From contig NC_010175.1 in assembly GCF_000018865.1 (NCBI RefSeq), positions 2,790,001 to 2,854,000 of the forward strand: a stretch of 64,000 bases of DNA, in the 5' to 3' direction. Position numbers and translations under genes: made by a program. Source of the stretch: Chloroflexus aurantiacus J-10-fl. GTDB lineage: Bacteria > Chloroflexota > Chloroflexia > Chloroflexales > Chloroflexaceae. Below are positions 46,018 to 57,096 of the stretch, piece after piece. Every line of letters begins with the position of its first letter. Positions within the stretch are counted from its first letter, which is position 1. The notes below the pieces were generated by a model, which saw only the letters and a list, made by a program, of their open reading frames with translations, was not told where the DNA came from and did not search any database.

Positions 46018-48225
46018 CTACCTGATCGTGAGCGGCAGGTAGATAGCGAAGCGTACCGTGAACGAGAAATGCTGCCCGTTGTCAGCATCCATAAACGTTG
46101 TACAGTCGCTATCAGCACAGGCGCGCACCTGCCAGTAGTAGGTCGTATCAGGACTGACGTTGGTTATGGTCACACTGGTACGATTACCGACGTTGATTGT
46201 GGGTGTGCAGTCAGGAGTAGTGGCAAGACAGTAACGGTAGTGGTGAACAGTGTTGTCGATAGATTGCCACTGCAAGGTGATGCTGGACGGTGGATGGATG
46301 GCGTTATGGTCAGGACTGGTTTTGGTAAAGGTGTATGTCAACTTGCTAATAAAGGTGTCTTCACTGCCTCGGAGGGTTGTGGCGTATGCGCCAGTAGTCA
46401 TTGGGAAGTCAGTAGATTGTGTAGATCCGACTACATATATGGTGTCCCGGTGATCGATGGCAATAGCGGTGGCTTCGTCCCATTGACTCCCGCCGAGGAA
46501 GGTACTGAAACGCAGGGTCGCCAGATCGCTGCTGAAATTGCTGACGAAAGCGTTGAAAAAACCACTGAGTGATGGATCGCTCGCATTTGGTGTGGTGGGA
46601 AAATTTGCCGAAGCGGTACTTCCTGCTACGACAAGGGTGCCCTGTCGTGTCCAAGCGATGTCCCCGGGTAGATCCCTATGACTGCCTCCAAAGAAGGTGC
46701 TGGCGAGTAGAGTAGACAGGTCGTTGCTTAATTTGCTCACAAAACCGTCTTCATACCCGTTGAATGAGCTGTTATACACTCCTGATGTAGCTGGGAAGTC
46801 ATTAGACCAGGTTACCCCCACTACGTAGACATTTCTCTGAGAATCAGTAGTGACTGCTACTGCATAGTCTATATAGAGACCTCCGAGAAATGTACTCGCA
46901 ATGAGATGAGCAAGCGTACCGTCTAACTTGCTGACAAAGGCATCATCATAAAAATCATTAGAGCCATTGAATGATGGATCATACGCTCCAGAAGTAGTTG
47001 GGAAGTCACTAGAGTTGGTTGCGCCTACGACATATACGTCACCATTACCATCCAATGTGAGATCAGCAATAATGTCGCCAGCACTGCCACCAAGGAACGT
47101 GCTGGCCTGTAGAATGGAGAGGTTACTGTTTAGCTTACTCACAAAGGCATTGTAGGAATGATTGAACGAGGGGTTATAGGCATCTGGAGTAGTTGGAAAG
47201 TCAGCCGAGGATGTTGCCCCTGCTACATAAATGTTGCCCTGGATATCAAAGGCGAAGGCGGTAATACTTTCCCACCCTCTACCGCCGAGAAACGTGCTGA
47301 ACATGAGAGAGGAGAGGTCACTATTGAGTTTGCTTATGAAAGCATCGGCGTAACCATCAATTGACGTATCATACGTTCCAGGTGTGGTTGGGAAGTCGGA
47401 CGACCCGGTCCAACCTGCTACATAGACATTGCCATGGGGATCAAGGGCAAGGGTGTTAATCTGATCGTCATTATAACCACCGAGGACGGTGCTGGCGAAT
47501 AATGTGGTGAGGTCATCGCTCAGCTTGCTCACAAAGGCGTCTTTAACATCGGGTTCAGGACCTTCATGGTATGAAGTGTCAAATGTTCCCGATGTGGTCG
47601 GAAAATTGATAGACGTTGTGCTGCCTGCGACGTAAATGGAATTCTGGTTGCTAATAACTATCGAATTGGCTCTATCGTTACCGTTAGATTCGCGAGAACC
47701 GCCGAGGAAGGTGCTGGCGAGCAGCGTGGTCAGATCACCATTTAGCCGGCTTACAAAGGCATCCGTCATACCACCATGGTACGATCTCGCAAATGCTCCA
47801 CTACTAGTTGGAAAGTCGAGCGAACTCGTTGTGCCAACCACGTAGACGTTGTTCCTGGTATCGAGGGTGAGGGCTTTTATTTCATCTGTATCATTTCCTC
47901 CGAGGAATGTACTGGCAAGAATAGTGGTTAAGTCATTACTCAGCTTACTCACAAAGCCATCATAATGACTGCCATTATACGACCGGTCATACGCTTCTGG
48001 TGTAGTTGGGAAATCGGTAGAAGCGGTCTCTCCAGCCACGTAGACGTTGCCCTGGGTGTCGATAGCAATTCCATGAATACTGCTATATCTGTCGTTGAAA
48101 AAAGTGCTCGCGAGTAGCGAGGCGAGATCGCTACTTAATTTGATAACAAAAGAGCCATTGCGATTATCCGAAGAGGGATCGGATACTCCTGGCGAGATGG
48201 GAATGTCGGCAAAACTACCTTTCAC
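46018..48225 (-). CDS. SBBP-repeat beta-propeller surface protein, C-terminal part after frameshift
   Basis: The same gene as 48291-49901, shifted by one base. This frame opens upstream of 48225 with the second half of a repeat (GGDDNDQATTIAIDDRGNVYVAV), so the annotated GTG 48225 is internal. About ten SBBP repeats of roughly 65 residues follow (ASTFLGG, GNVYVAGxTxSxDFPTTxGAYD, DAFVSKLSNDLTTLL), then a fibronectin III-like domain (SPDHNAIHPPSSITLQWQSI...TTYYWQVRACAD) and the end FAIYLPLTIR. The product would be secreted and act at the cell surface. If the shift is real, this part is untranslated unless ribosomes slip. Confidence 0.85.
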   Translation of the reverse strand: MKGSFADIPISPGVSDPSSDNRNGSFVIKLSSDLASLLASTFFNDRYSSIHGIAIDTQGNVYVAGETASTDFPTTPEAYDRSYNGSHYDGFVSKLSNDLTTILASTFLGGNDTDEIKALTLDTRNNVYVVGTTSSLDFPTSSGAFARSYHGGMTDAFVSRLNGDLTTLLASTFLGGSRESNGNDRANSIVISNQNSIYVAGSTTSINFPTTSGTFDTSYHEGPEPDVKDAFVSKLSDDLTTLFASTVLGGYNDDQINTLALDPHGNVYVAGWTGSSDFPTTPGTYDTSIDGYADAFISKLNSDLSSLMFSTFLGGRGWESITAFAFDIQGNIYVAGATSSADFPTTPDAYNPSFNHSYNAFVSKLNSNLSILQASTFLGGSAGDIIADLTLDGNGDVYVVGATNSSDFPTTSGAYDPSFNGSNDFYDDAFVSKLDGTLAHLIASTFLGGLYIDYAVAVTTDSQRNVYVVGVTWSNDFPATSGVYNSSFNGYEDGFVSKLSNDLSTLLASTFFGGSHRDLPGDIAWTRQGTLVVAGSTASANFPTTPNASDPSLSGFFNAFVSNFSSDLATLRFSTFLGGSQWDEATAIAIDHRDTIYVVGSTQSTDFPMTTGAYATTLRGSEDTFISKLTYTFTKTSPDHNAIHPPSSITLQWQSIDNTVHHYRYCLATTPDCTPTINVGNRTSVTITNVSPDTTYYWQVRACADSDCTTFMDADNGQHFSFTVRFAIYLPLTIR

Positions 48226-48290
48226 TGCGACGTAGACGTTCCCCCGATCATCGATGGCGATGGTGGTCGCCTGATCGTTATCATCTCCAC

Positions 48291-49901
48291 CTAAAAAGTA
48301 CTCTCAATGAGTGTTGATAGATCATTGCTGAGTTTACTTACAAAAGCATCTATATACCTGCCATCAAAGGATTTATCATAGGCATTTGCGGTAGTGGGAA
48401 AGTCAGGAGAGCATGTCTGACCAACCACGAAGATAGTACCATCGGTAGTAAGAGCGATTGCACCAATTTGATCATCACGACTTCCACTGAGAAACGTGCT
48501 GGCGAGTAGCGTCGTGAAATCACTGCTTATTTTGCTCACGAAGCCATCGGAGGTAGCATCCCAAAAGGTATCATACGCACCCGGTGTAGTCGGAAAGTCG
48601 GCGGAAAAGGTATATCCGACCGCATAGACGTTACCTTGTGTGTCAACGGCAATAGACTTAATATTTTCATTATTATTCCCTCCGAGAAAAGAGCTGCCAA
48701 GTAATGTAGTTAGATCGTTGCTTAGTTTGCTGATAAAACCGCTACTATTTTCATTGTACGATGGAGCAAATGCTCCAGGCGTGATCGGGAAATCGGCTGA
48801 GTCGGTAATACCTGCCAGATAGACATTGCCCTGCGCATCGAGTGTGAGAGTTTGGGCGTTATCATATCTGGAGCCGCCAAAGACAGTGCTGGCGTTGAGT
48901 GTGGAGAGGTCGCTGCTTAGTTTGCTGATGAAGGCATCACCGTTATCGTAGTACGATGTACCAAACACCCCAGGTGTAGTTGGAAAGTCGAACGAGCCAG
49001 TATGCCCTGCCACATAGACCGAACCTTGTCTGTCCAGAGCAACCGTGTTACCTTCATCGCGAGCATTGCCGTACGAACCACCCAAAAACGTACTTGCTCC
49101 CAGCATCATTGCAACGCTGGTTTGCGTAGACGCTGGCGGGTTGTGTTCATCGCTACCCAACGACGTGCTAACCGGTGCTTTCACGACTCCTTCGGCTACG
49201 ATAACCGGTGCAATGGTCAGGTGATGGGCTACTCCAGTGCGAGTTACCGCCTCCAGCAGTGGTAACAGGAGATACCGGTTGCCGGCCTGCACAGTCAGTT
49301 CGCCCGTGGTAACACCAATCACGTCACCGCCACTTACCTGCATCTCAATACGAGTAAGCATAGCAGGATCATCGGTGATAGCGCGGATGCGTAACCGTTG
49401 TTCAGTCACGGTCAGCTCGAGCATCAATTCCGGCGCCAGTCTCAAACGCACTGCTTCCCATACCGGTACGCCTGTCTGCCAGCGACTGGGGTCGTTGCCG
49501 GTCAGGAATGAAACTTTGGTTGCCAGCGGCCCGTGCAGGTTGACCTGGGGTGCGGTGTGGCTCCCCTCAACGTTGAACGACAGAGTGAGTGGTGGAGCAC
49601 CGTTGACGGACAGCTGTAGCTGGCCGTCATTTCTCATTACCAGACGGGCGTTACGGCCAGGCAGTATTGCCACAACGTTAGGGTCAAACTGGCCGCGATT
49701 TTCGATGAAGAAGTTACTATCAGCGCGAGCGTAAGGAAGCGGCGGTGCCGGTGATGGGGCAAGCGAGGGAAGTGTGGCAGTGAGCGATTGGATCAGAGTG
49801 AAAAGTAAGGCCAGTATCAGGTTGAGGGTCAGGATCGCTGGTAGTGGCCGGTGACAGTGGGGAAAGGGTGTCGTTAAGCGTGGGAAAGAAGTGCTGGTCA
49901 T
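48291..49901 (-). CDS. SBBP-repeat beta-propeller surface protein, N-terminal part (frameshifted)
   Basis: 536 residues. A long hydrophobic export signal (about 20-45, AILTLNLILALLFTLIQSLT), then the SBBP-family head domain starting FFIENRGQFDPNVVAILPG, then four propeller repeats. The frame ends at TTT TAG right after IESTF, where every other repeat reads STFLGG. One extra T in the run of five (plus-strand A5, 48293-48297) would restore STFLGG and join it to 46018-48225, giving about 1,290 residues and 14 repeats. Either a pseudogene, a phase-variable switch, or a base-call error. Confidence 0.88.
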   Translation of the reverse strand: MTSTSFPRLTTPFPHCHRPLPAILTLNLILALLFTLIQSLTATLPSLAPSPAPPLPYARADSNFFIENRGQFDPNVVAILPGRNARLVMRNDGQLQLSVNGAPPLTLSFNVEGSHTAPQVNLHGPLATKVSFLTGNDPSRWQTGVPVWEAVRLRLAPELMLELTVTEQRLRIRAITDDPAMLTRIEMQVSGGDVIGVTTGELTVQAGNRYLLLPLLEAVTRTGVAHHLTIAPVIVAEGVVKAPVSTSLGSDEHNPPASTQTSVAMMLGASTFLGGSYGNARDEGNTVALDRQGSVYVAGHTGSFDFPTTPGVFGTSYYDNGDAFISKLSSDLSTLNASTVFGGSRYDNAQTLTLDAQGNVYLAGITDSADFPITPGAFAPSYNENSSGFISKLSNDLTTLLGSSFLGGNNNENIKSIAVDTQGNVYAVGYTFSADFPTTPGAYDTFWDATSDGFVSKISSDFTTLLASTFLSGSRDDQIGAIALTTDGTIFVVGQTCSPDFPTTANAYDKSFDGRYIDAFVSKLSNDLSTLIESTF

Positions 49902-50646
49902 CGTGCACCTCTCAGGTGAAGTAGTTCGCCGATCAAGAGGGCATTACAGTGCGTGGTTCAGGGGCGGAGGAATGTGTGGTGATGACGACAATGCCCGTCT
50001 GGTGTTGTGATTGTGGTGTGGTTGGTCACCAGATTAGAACAATCGTAGTCATACCAATTGTTCGTTGTCAAGCGGCGCCTGACAATGGACAGGTTAATAT
50101 TTCTGCACTGTGGGCTATTGTGATCTGATGTGGCGTGGTGAGGTGCGATTATGTTGGGGAAGACTCTCAACTCTGTTTCGATCTGGTCGAATTGGTGAGA
50201 GATTTGGTAGCCAGGTAGCGTTATCTTCCTCCAGCCACAATATCTGGCTCATCGATGGTGATGCAAGCGAGTCCTGGTTAGGCAAAAAGAGCACTGGAGA
50301 AGTCCTCATTCTTGTTCATTTCGGCTTTCCCAGGGCCGATTGATGTTTGTTGTTAGTATGATTTGCGAGGCACAGCCGCACATCTACACCATATCCATTC
50401 GTGCTCGGCGGATGGCATGCTAGTGGTGTGACATATCTCTCGTAGTTCGTGTATGTGATATTCTTTTGCGTGCTACGGAATGCTGCTCGTGTCCTGCTGT
50501 TGTGTGCGGATGTCATTCAGCGGAGTCTGTGCTCGTGGATAGCCAGGGTGGTCTTCTTTCATTGTGTGATCTGGTCGTCTCTTCCCGCTCTCTATGTCTC
50601 AGGTCACCCTTTCTCTGATCGCCTTGCTAAGATATTGAACCAACAA
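49902..50646. other. gene-free spacer upstream of the SBBP gene
   Basis: 745 bases, more AT-rich than its surroundings. Short open frames on both strands resemble nothing and lack good starts. GAGAGGTG before ATG 49901 serves the SBBP gene. No clear promoter or repeat recognised. Confidence 0.55.
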
Positions 50647-51204
50647 CTACGCCCCCCACTCCCGTTCCAGGGCGCTCGCGTTATCGCCTAAAAGATGACG
50701 GGTTGCCGGGGCATAATTGCCCGGCATGGTGCGGAGTGCGACAGCCAGCGTTGCCAGGTCGGAGGGATAGGTAATCCGAAACCAGAGTGGAAGACGCGCA
50801 ACGTGCAGACCACGTCGTTGCAAACCGTCCAACCAGGGGCGAAGATCTTCTAAGGTTACGGGAATCCTGCCTATCGCTGTTGATTGACGTACTCCCAGCG
50901 CATACCAGCCTCCACGATCACACAGGCCGATCACCAGGTCTGCCCCGTTATCCAGCAATGTATACGCATCGCGGATCCGGCTTTCGGGAAGGTGAGGAGT
51001 GTCGCCGCTCACGATCAACAACGGCCCCTCAATTGCTTCAGCGGCGATCTGAATGGTCGCGGTAACACGGGCAGGAACGCCGGTTACCCGCAGAACCAGT
51101 GCCTGAAGATCGGTGACGAAGGCGTTAGACCACCAACTGGCTTCAATGCCAAAGGTCTCCCGCAGAGCAGATGATCGGTCGAGGATCAGGGTTGTGCGCT
51201 GCAT
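50647..51204 (-). CDS. DUF2064-like nucleotide-diphospho-sugar-transferase-fold protein
   Basis: 185 residues. The segment GPLLIVSGDTPHLPESRIRDAYTLLDNGADLVIGLCDRGGWYALGV matches the DUF2064 / selenodomain-associated transferase type 1 core (GxDxP, then ADxVxGPxxDGGYYxxG). The usual PGxxKTRL N-terminal segment is missing (it begins MQRTTLILDRSSALRETFG), so nucleotide binding may differ. No radical-SAM or other partner is adjacent. Function unknown. Confidence 0.72.
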   Translation of the reverse strand: MQRTTLILDRSSALRETFGIEASWWSNAFVTDLQALVLRVTGVPARVTATIQIAAEAIEGPLLIVSGDTPHLPESRIRDAYTLLDNGADLVIGLCDRGGWYALGVRQSTAIGRIPVTLEDLRPWLDGLQRRGLHVARLPLWFRITYPSDLATLAVALRTMPGNYAPATRHLLGDNASALEREWGA

Positions 51205-51441
51205 GCGCTTCTCCAGTAGTACCTGTATGCGAAACCACGCCTATTATAGACGGTCGTAGTCTTTCGTGGAACAGAAAAGTTGAGCTGAAGTTAAAAAATA
51301 GATGAAATTTTTGTGCCGAATGGTTACAGAATGAAGTAATCATCACTGCTGGTTGCCTGAGTTTTATCGGTAGTCTTCCCTTGATATGTCTATACTGGTA
51401 CAAGGCAGGCGAAACGATTCCTGCATACAGGCAAGGAGGCA

Positions 51442-54400
51442 ATGATGGGATCGCGACGGATTACACTCGATGGCAATGAAGCGGTTGCGAATGTTGCCTA
51501 TCAACTGAGTGAAGTTATAGCAATTTATCCGATAACTCCTTCGACCCCGATGGGTGAACAGGCCGATGCCTTTGCCGCCACCGGTAAACCTAATCTGTGG
51601 GGTGTGGTGCCCACTGTTTACGAGATGCAATCAGAGGGTGGGGCTGCCGGTGCACTGCACGGTGCGATGCAGACCGGTGCGTTGACTACGACGTTTACGG
51701 CATCGCAGGGCTTGTTGTTGATGATCCCGAACCTGTTCAAGATGGCGGCTGAGATGACCCCCGGTGTCTTCCATGTGGCTGCCCGGGCCATCGCGACGCA
51801 GGGGTTGTCAATCTTTGGTGATCATTCCGACGTGATGGCAGCACGGGCGACCGGCGTGGGTATGCTGGCCTCGGCTTCGGTGCAAGAGGCACACGATCTG
51901 GCCCTGATTGCCCACGCCAGTTCGCTGGCCGGGAAGTTGCCGGTGATCCACTTCTTCGACGGATTTCGCACCTCGCACGAGGTGAATACAATCATTGCGC
52001 TTGAGGATGACGAAATCCGGGCAATGATTAAAGATGAGTGGGTTCATGATCAGCGTGCGCATGCGCTGTCGCCAGAACATCCGGTCATTCGCGGTACCGC
52101 GCAGAATCCCGATGTGGCGTTTCAAGCCCGCGAGCGTATCCAGCCAATCCTTGACGCCTTCCCCGCCGTCGTGCAAGCGCAGATGGATCGCTTCGCCAGT
52201 ATCACCGGTCGGCAGTATCACCTCTTCGACTATTTCGGTGCGCCTGATGCCGAGCGGGTGATTGTCGTGATGGGTTCGGGTGGTGAGACAGCTCGTGAGA
52301 CTGCCTTTTATCTTAATCAACAGGGGGAGAAGGTTGGGGTGGTACAGGTTCGGCTCTTCCGTCCGTTTGCAGAGGCCGCATTCCGCGCCGTACTGCCGCC
52401 AACGGTGAGAGCGATTGCCGTGCTTGACCGCACTAAAGAACCGGGAGCTGCCGGTGAGCCGCTCTTCCTCGATGTCGTTGCCGCTCTGCGCGGGCAGCCG
52501 ATCACGATCATCGGTGGCCGCTATGGTCTGTCGTCGAAGGAGTTCACGCCAGGGATGGCGGCAGCAGTGTTTGCCGAGTTGAACAAGCCCCAACCGAAAG
52601 CGCACTTTACCGTCGGTATCATCGACGATGTGAGCAACAGTAGCCTTGAATATGATCCAGACCTCTGCATCGATCCGCCGGGCACCGTCCGTTGTGTGTT
52701 CTGGGGGCTGGGTTCTGATGGTACCGTCGGCGCAAACAAGAATAGTATCAAGATCATCGGTGATAGTAGCGAAGGTGATGCCGAACGTTACGCGCAGGGC
52801 TATTTCGTCTACGACTCGAAGAAATCGGGGTCGGTAACCATTTCACACCTGCGCTTCGGCCCATCCCCATTGGCAACACCCTACCTGATCGGCAAGGGTC
52901 AGGCGCAATTCGTCGCCTGCCATCAGTTTAGCTTCCTCGAACGGTTTGATGTGTTGCAGTATGCAGCGCCTGGGGGAGTGTTCTTGCTGAATAGCCCCTA
53001 CGGCCCGGATCAGGTCTGGCATCAGTTACCGTCGGTAGTGCAACGCAAGATTCGCGATCTGAAGCTACGTTTCTATGTGATTGATGCCACCGCTGTCGCC
53101 AATGAAGTCGGCATGCGTGGACGCATCAATACCGTGATGCAGACCTGTTTCTTCGCCATTAGCGGTGTGCTGCCGCGCGATGAGGCGATTGCTGCAATCA
53201 AACAGGCTATCAAGAAGACATACGGTCGGCGCGGCGATACAGTGGTACGGCAGAACTGGGCAGCCGTGGATCGCACCCTTGATCGTCTCTACGAAGTGCC
53301 CATTCCACCGCCGACTGAAGATAACGGTCTGGCGATGCGGCCTCCGGTACCGGCCAACGCCCCCGCATTTGTACGGGATGTCCTGGGCGCGATGATTGCC
53401 GGTCGCGGTGATGAGTTGCCGGTAAGCGCAATTCCAATCGACGGTTCGTTCCCCACCGGGACAACCAAATGGGAGAAGCGTAATATCGCGCTCGAAATAC
53501 CGGTCTGGGATCCGAATATCTGTATCCAATGCAACAAATGCGTCTTCGTCTGCCCGCACGCGACGATTCGGGCGAAGGTGTACCCTGAAGAGGCACTCGC
53601 CGGCGCTCCTGAAGGCTTCCTGAGCGCACCGGCCCGCTTCAAAGAGTTTCCCGGTCAGCGTTACACTTTGCAGGTCGCACCCGAAGATTGTACCGGTTGT
53701 GGCCTCTGCGTTGAAGCCTGTCCGGTGAAAGACAAGCGGGCTGTCGGTCGCAAGGCAATCAATCTCCAACCACAAGCCCCCATTCGCGCACGCGAGGCGA
53801 CGTACTGGGACTTCTTCCTCTCGCTACCTGACGTTGACCGCACGCAGATCCCGATGGGCAGCGTGAAGCACACGCAGTTGTTTGTGCCGCTGATGGAGTT
53901 TTCCGGCGCATGCGCCGGCTGTGGCGAGACCCCCTATCTCAAGTTGTTGAGCCAGCTCTTCGGTGATCGGGCGATTATTGCGAACGCGACCGGCTGCTCG
54001 TCGATCTACGGTGGGAACTTGCCGACCACCCCCTGGACGACCAACGCCGAGGGGCGGGGGCCGGCCTGGTGTAACTCGCTCTTTGAGGATAACGGTGAGT
54101 TTGGGCTGGGGATGCGGTTGAGCATCGATCAGCAACTCGCGCACGCGCAGATGCTGCTTCAGCGGTTACGGCCATTGCTCGGTGCTGAGTTTGTCGAGGA
54201 CTTGCTCAATGCCGATCAGCGCACAGAAGCCGGTATTCGTGAACAGCGTGAACGGGTAGCCATCCTCAAGCAGCGTCTAACTGAGCTGTTGCAGGATAAT
54301 CCGCCAGAAGCACCACAGATGCGTGATCTGCTGGCGCTGGCCGATGTGCTGATCCGACGCAGTATCTGGATTGTGGGTGGTGATGGCTGGGCCTACGACA

Positions 54401-55019
54401 TCGGCTTTGGTGGTCTCGACCACGTCTTCGCTTCGGGGCGCGATGTGAACATTCTGGTGTTGGATACGGAAGTCTATTCCAACACCGGTGGACAGGCCAG
54501 CAAGTCAACGCCAACCGGTGCAGTTGCCAAGTTCGCCGCCAGTGGCAAGGGTGGCGTAAAGAAAGATCTGGCTCAGATTGCGATGACCTACGGTGATGTC
54601 TACGTAGCCCGCGTCGCGTTTGGGGCCGATGATGTCCAGACCCTGCGCGCCTTCCAGGAGGCTGAAGCTTATCCCGGTGTGTCGCTCATTATTGCCTACA
54701 GCCACTGTATTGCGCACGGTTACGATCTACGCCGTGGGCTGGAACAACAGCGCCTGGCAGTCGAGTCGGGCATCTGGCCGCTCTACCGTTACAATCCGGC
54801 TATTCACGAAGGCTCACCGCTGACGATTGACTCGAAGGCACCAACTATCGATCCTGAAGTCTACCTGCGTGGCGAAGGACGCTTCCAGATGCTACAACAG
54901 GCTAATCCGGCGCGCTACGAACAGTTGCTCGCCAGTTTGCGGCGGCAGGTAGCGCTGAAATGGGCCCATTTACAGTGGATGGCAAATGAGCTGCTGGCTG
55001 AAACCAAGGAGGGGCTGCG

Positions 55020-55023
<4 letters not shown>
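51442..55023 (+). CDS. nifJ: pyruvate:ferredoxin (flavodoxin) oxidoreductase
   Basis: ThDP and iron-sulfur enzyme interconverting pyruvate plus CoA with acetyl-CoA, CO2 and reduced ferredoxin. The 1,193 residues are the single-chain type: PFOR I/II pyrimidine-binding N-terminus (IAIYPITPSTPMGE, VYEMQSEGGAAGALHGAMQTGAL), gamma region, an inserted 4Fe-4S pair (CIQCNKCVFVCPH and CTGCGLCVEACPVKD), and the ThDP domain (CAGCGETPYLKLL, GDGWAYDIGFGGLDHV, LDTEVYSNTGGQ). AAGGAGG at 51433-51439 suits ATG 51445 slightly better than ATG 51442. Likely oxygen-sensitive and used under anoxic photoheterotrophy. It overlaps the next gene by 4 bases. Confidence 0.97.
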
Positions 55024-56084
<1,061 letters not shown>

Positions 56085-56115
56085 TCTTTAACGCGCGCAT
56101 TGCTGTCTTCCTTGC

Positions 56116-56151
56116 CACCGACGGTCTGGACACCCAGACCGTCGGTGTGTT
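56116..56151 (+). terminator. 14-bp perfect hairpin after the nifJ operon
   Basis: CACCGACGGTCTGG (56116-56129), loop ACAC, CCAGACCGTCGGTG (56134-56147), then TGTT. It lies 32 bases after the stop of the dihydroorotate-dehydrogenase-like gene. Confidence 0.75.
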
Positions 56152-56204
56152 GATGAGCAATGATCTTGAACGGATAAGATACTCTACCATCATCACCCCA
56201 CCTC

Positions 56205-56254
56205 TTGACAACCACCCGTCGTATGTCTATACTTCATTCCATCAAGCGATTGAT
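56205..56254 (+). promoter_or_regulatory. strong promoter with palindromic operator, upstream of tetR
   Basis: TTGACA (56205-56210), exact 17-base spacer, TATACT (56228-56233). ATCAAGCGATTGAT (56241-56254), a symmetric ATCAA-N4-TTGAT, lies at the start of transcription. This is the usual place for TetR autorepression. Confidence 0.75.
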
Positions 56255-56394
56255 TAAATACATCCACGCAATGAAGCGTCTCACAACAGCGCACGAATGA
56301 GTCGGTGAATCGCTCAATCACCATCACCCTGGCTCAGGTTATCACCACAGATTGCAGCGTGTTCACAGCGGCCTAGCAGTTTAGGAGCGATGCA

Positions 56395-57069
56395 ATGATG
56401 CATGAAAGTCAGACTGAAGCCGGTGGGAGTGCTGAGCGTATTCTCGCTGCCGCCGCGGCACTCTTCGCCAGTTATGGCTATCACGGCATGTCGATGCGTG
56501 CGCTGGCCGCAGCCGTAGGTTTGAATATCGCAACCATTCACTACCACGTCGGTAGCAAGCTCGATCTCTACCGGAGCGTTTTTCGACGGTTAGCCGAACG
56601 CGAACAGGCAGTGATTACCGCCCATATTGGTGACATTCCACCAGCGCTCATCTCTGATCCGGTAGCGCTCCAACAGCGGCTCAATGATCTGATTGACGCG
56701 CTGGTTGATCTTACGCTGACCCATCCCGAAATGCCGCGCCTCTGGCTGCGGCGCTGGCTCGAACAGGATGATTCGCCGGGTGCGCTGGAAGCTGAGGTCT
56801 CGGCACCGCTTTATACGCTGGTGCTTGATCTCTTGCAGCGTGCGCAGGCTGCCGGCTCTATTGCGCCAACGCCTGATCTGCGCCTCATCCTCCATAGCTT
56901 TACCTGGATACTCTACGGCTACTTTGCCGGTGGGCCACTCGATCCGACCGGTCTGCGACTTGATCCTGCCGACCCGGAGCGGGTGGCCGCCTTCAAGCAA
57001 TTTTTGCACCTTTACACGGCCAGGTTGCTGGGCTTTCCCGATCCATCAGAACCCGGCAATAGCACATAA
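56395..57069 (+). CDS. TetR family transcriptional regulator
   Basis: Ligand-responsive repressor, 224 residues. The DNA-binding part (about 13-62) reads SAERILAAAAALFASYGYHGMSMRALAAAVGLNIATIHYHVGSKLDLYRSVF; the rest is the helical ligand domain, including a hydrophobic end (LRLILHSFTWILYGYFAGG). AGGAG precedes the ATG ATG start. It heads a five-gene plus-strand group (transporter, PLP lyase, SDR-ThDP fusion, peptidase), 27 bases before the transporter. The ligand is probably the substrate of that pathway. Confidence 0.93.
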   Translation: MMHESQTEAGGSAERILAAAAALFASYGYHGMSMRALAAAVGLNIATIHYHVGSKLDLYRSVFRRLAEREQAVITAHIGDIPPALISDPVALQQRLNDLIDALVDLTLTHPEMPRLWLRRWLEQDDSPGALEAEVSAPLYTLVLDLLQRAQAAGSIAPTPDLRLILHSFTWILYGYFAGGPLDPTGLRLDPADPERVAAFKQFLHLYTARLLGFPDPSEPGNST

Positions 57070-57096
57070 GGGCGGTGATCCAGGAAGGAGCGAGGT

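Larger units (their letters stand above)
56085..56394. other. spacer with terminator, promoter and operator
   Basis: 310 bases, no gene. Holds the nifJ-operon terminator (56116-56151) and the tetR promoter with its palindrome (56205-56254). Confidence 0.7.

Noticed and set aside
45961-46572. 203-residue plus-strand frame opposite the SBBP gene end
   Set aside because: Overlaps the FN3-like and repeat coding sequence; no family resemblance.
50110-50343. 77-residue frame upstream of the SBBP gene
   Set aside because: Tryptophan- and serine-rich, no start signals, AT-rich non-coding context.
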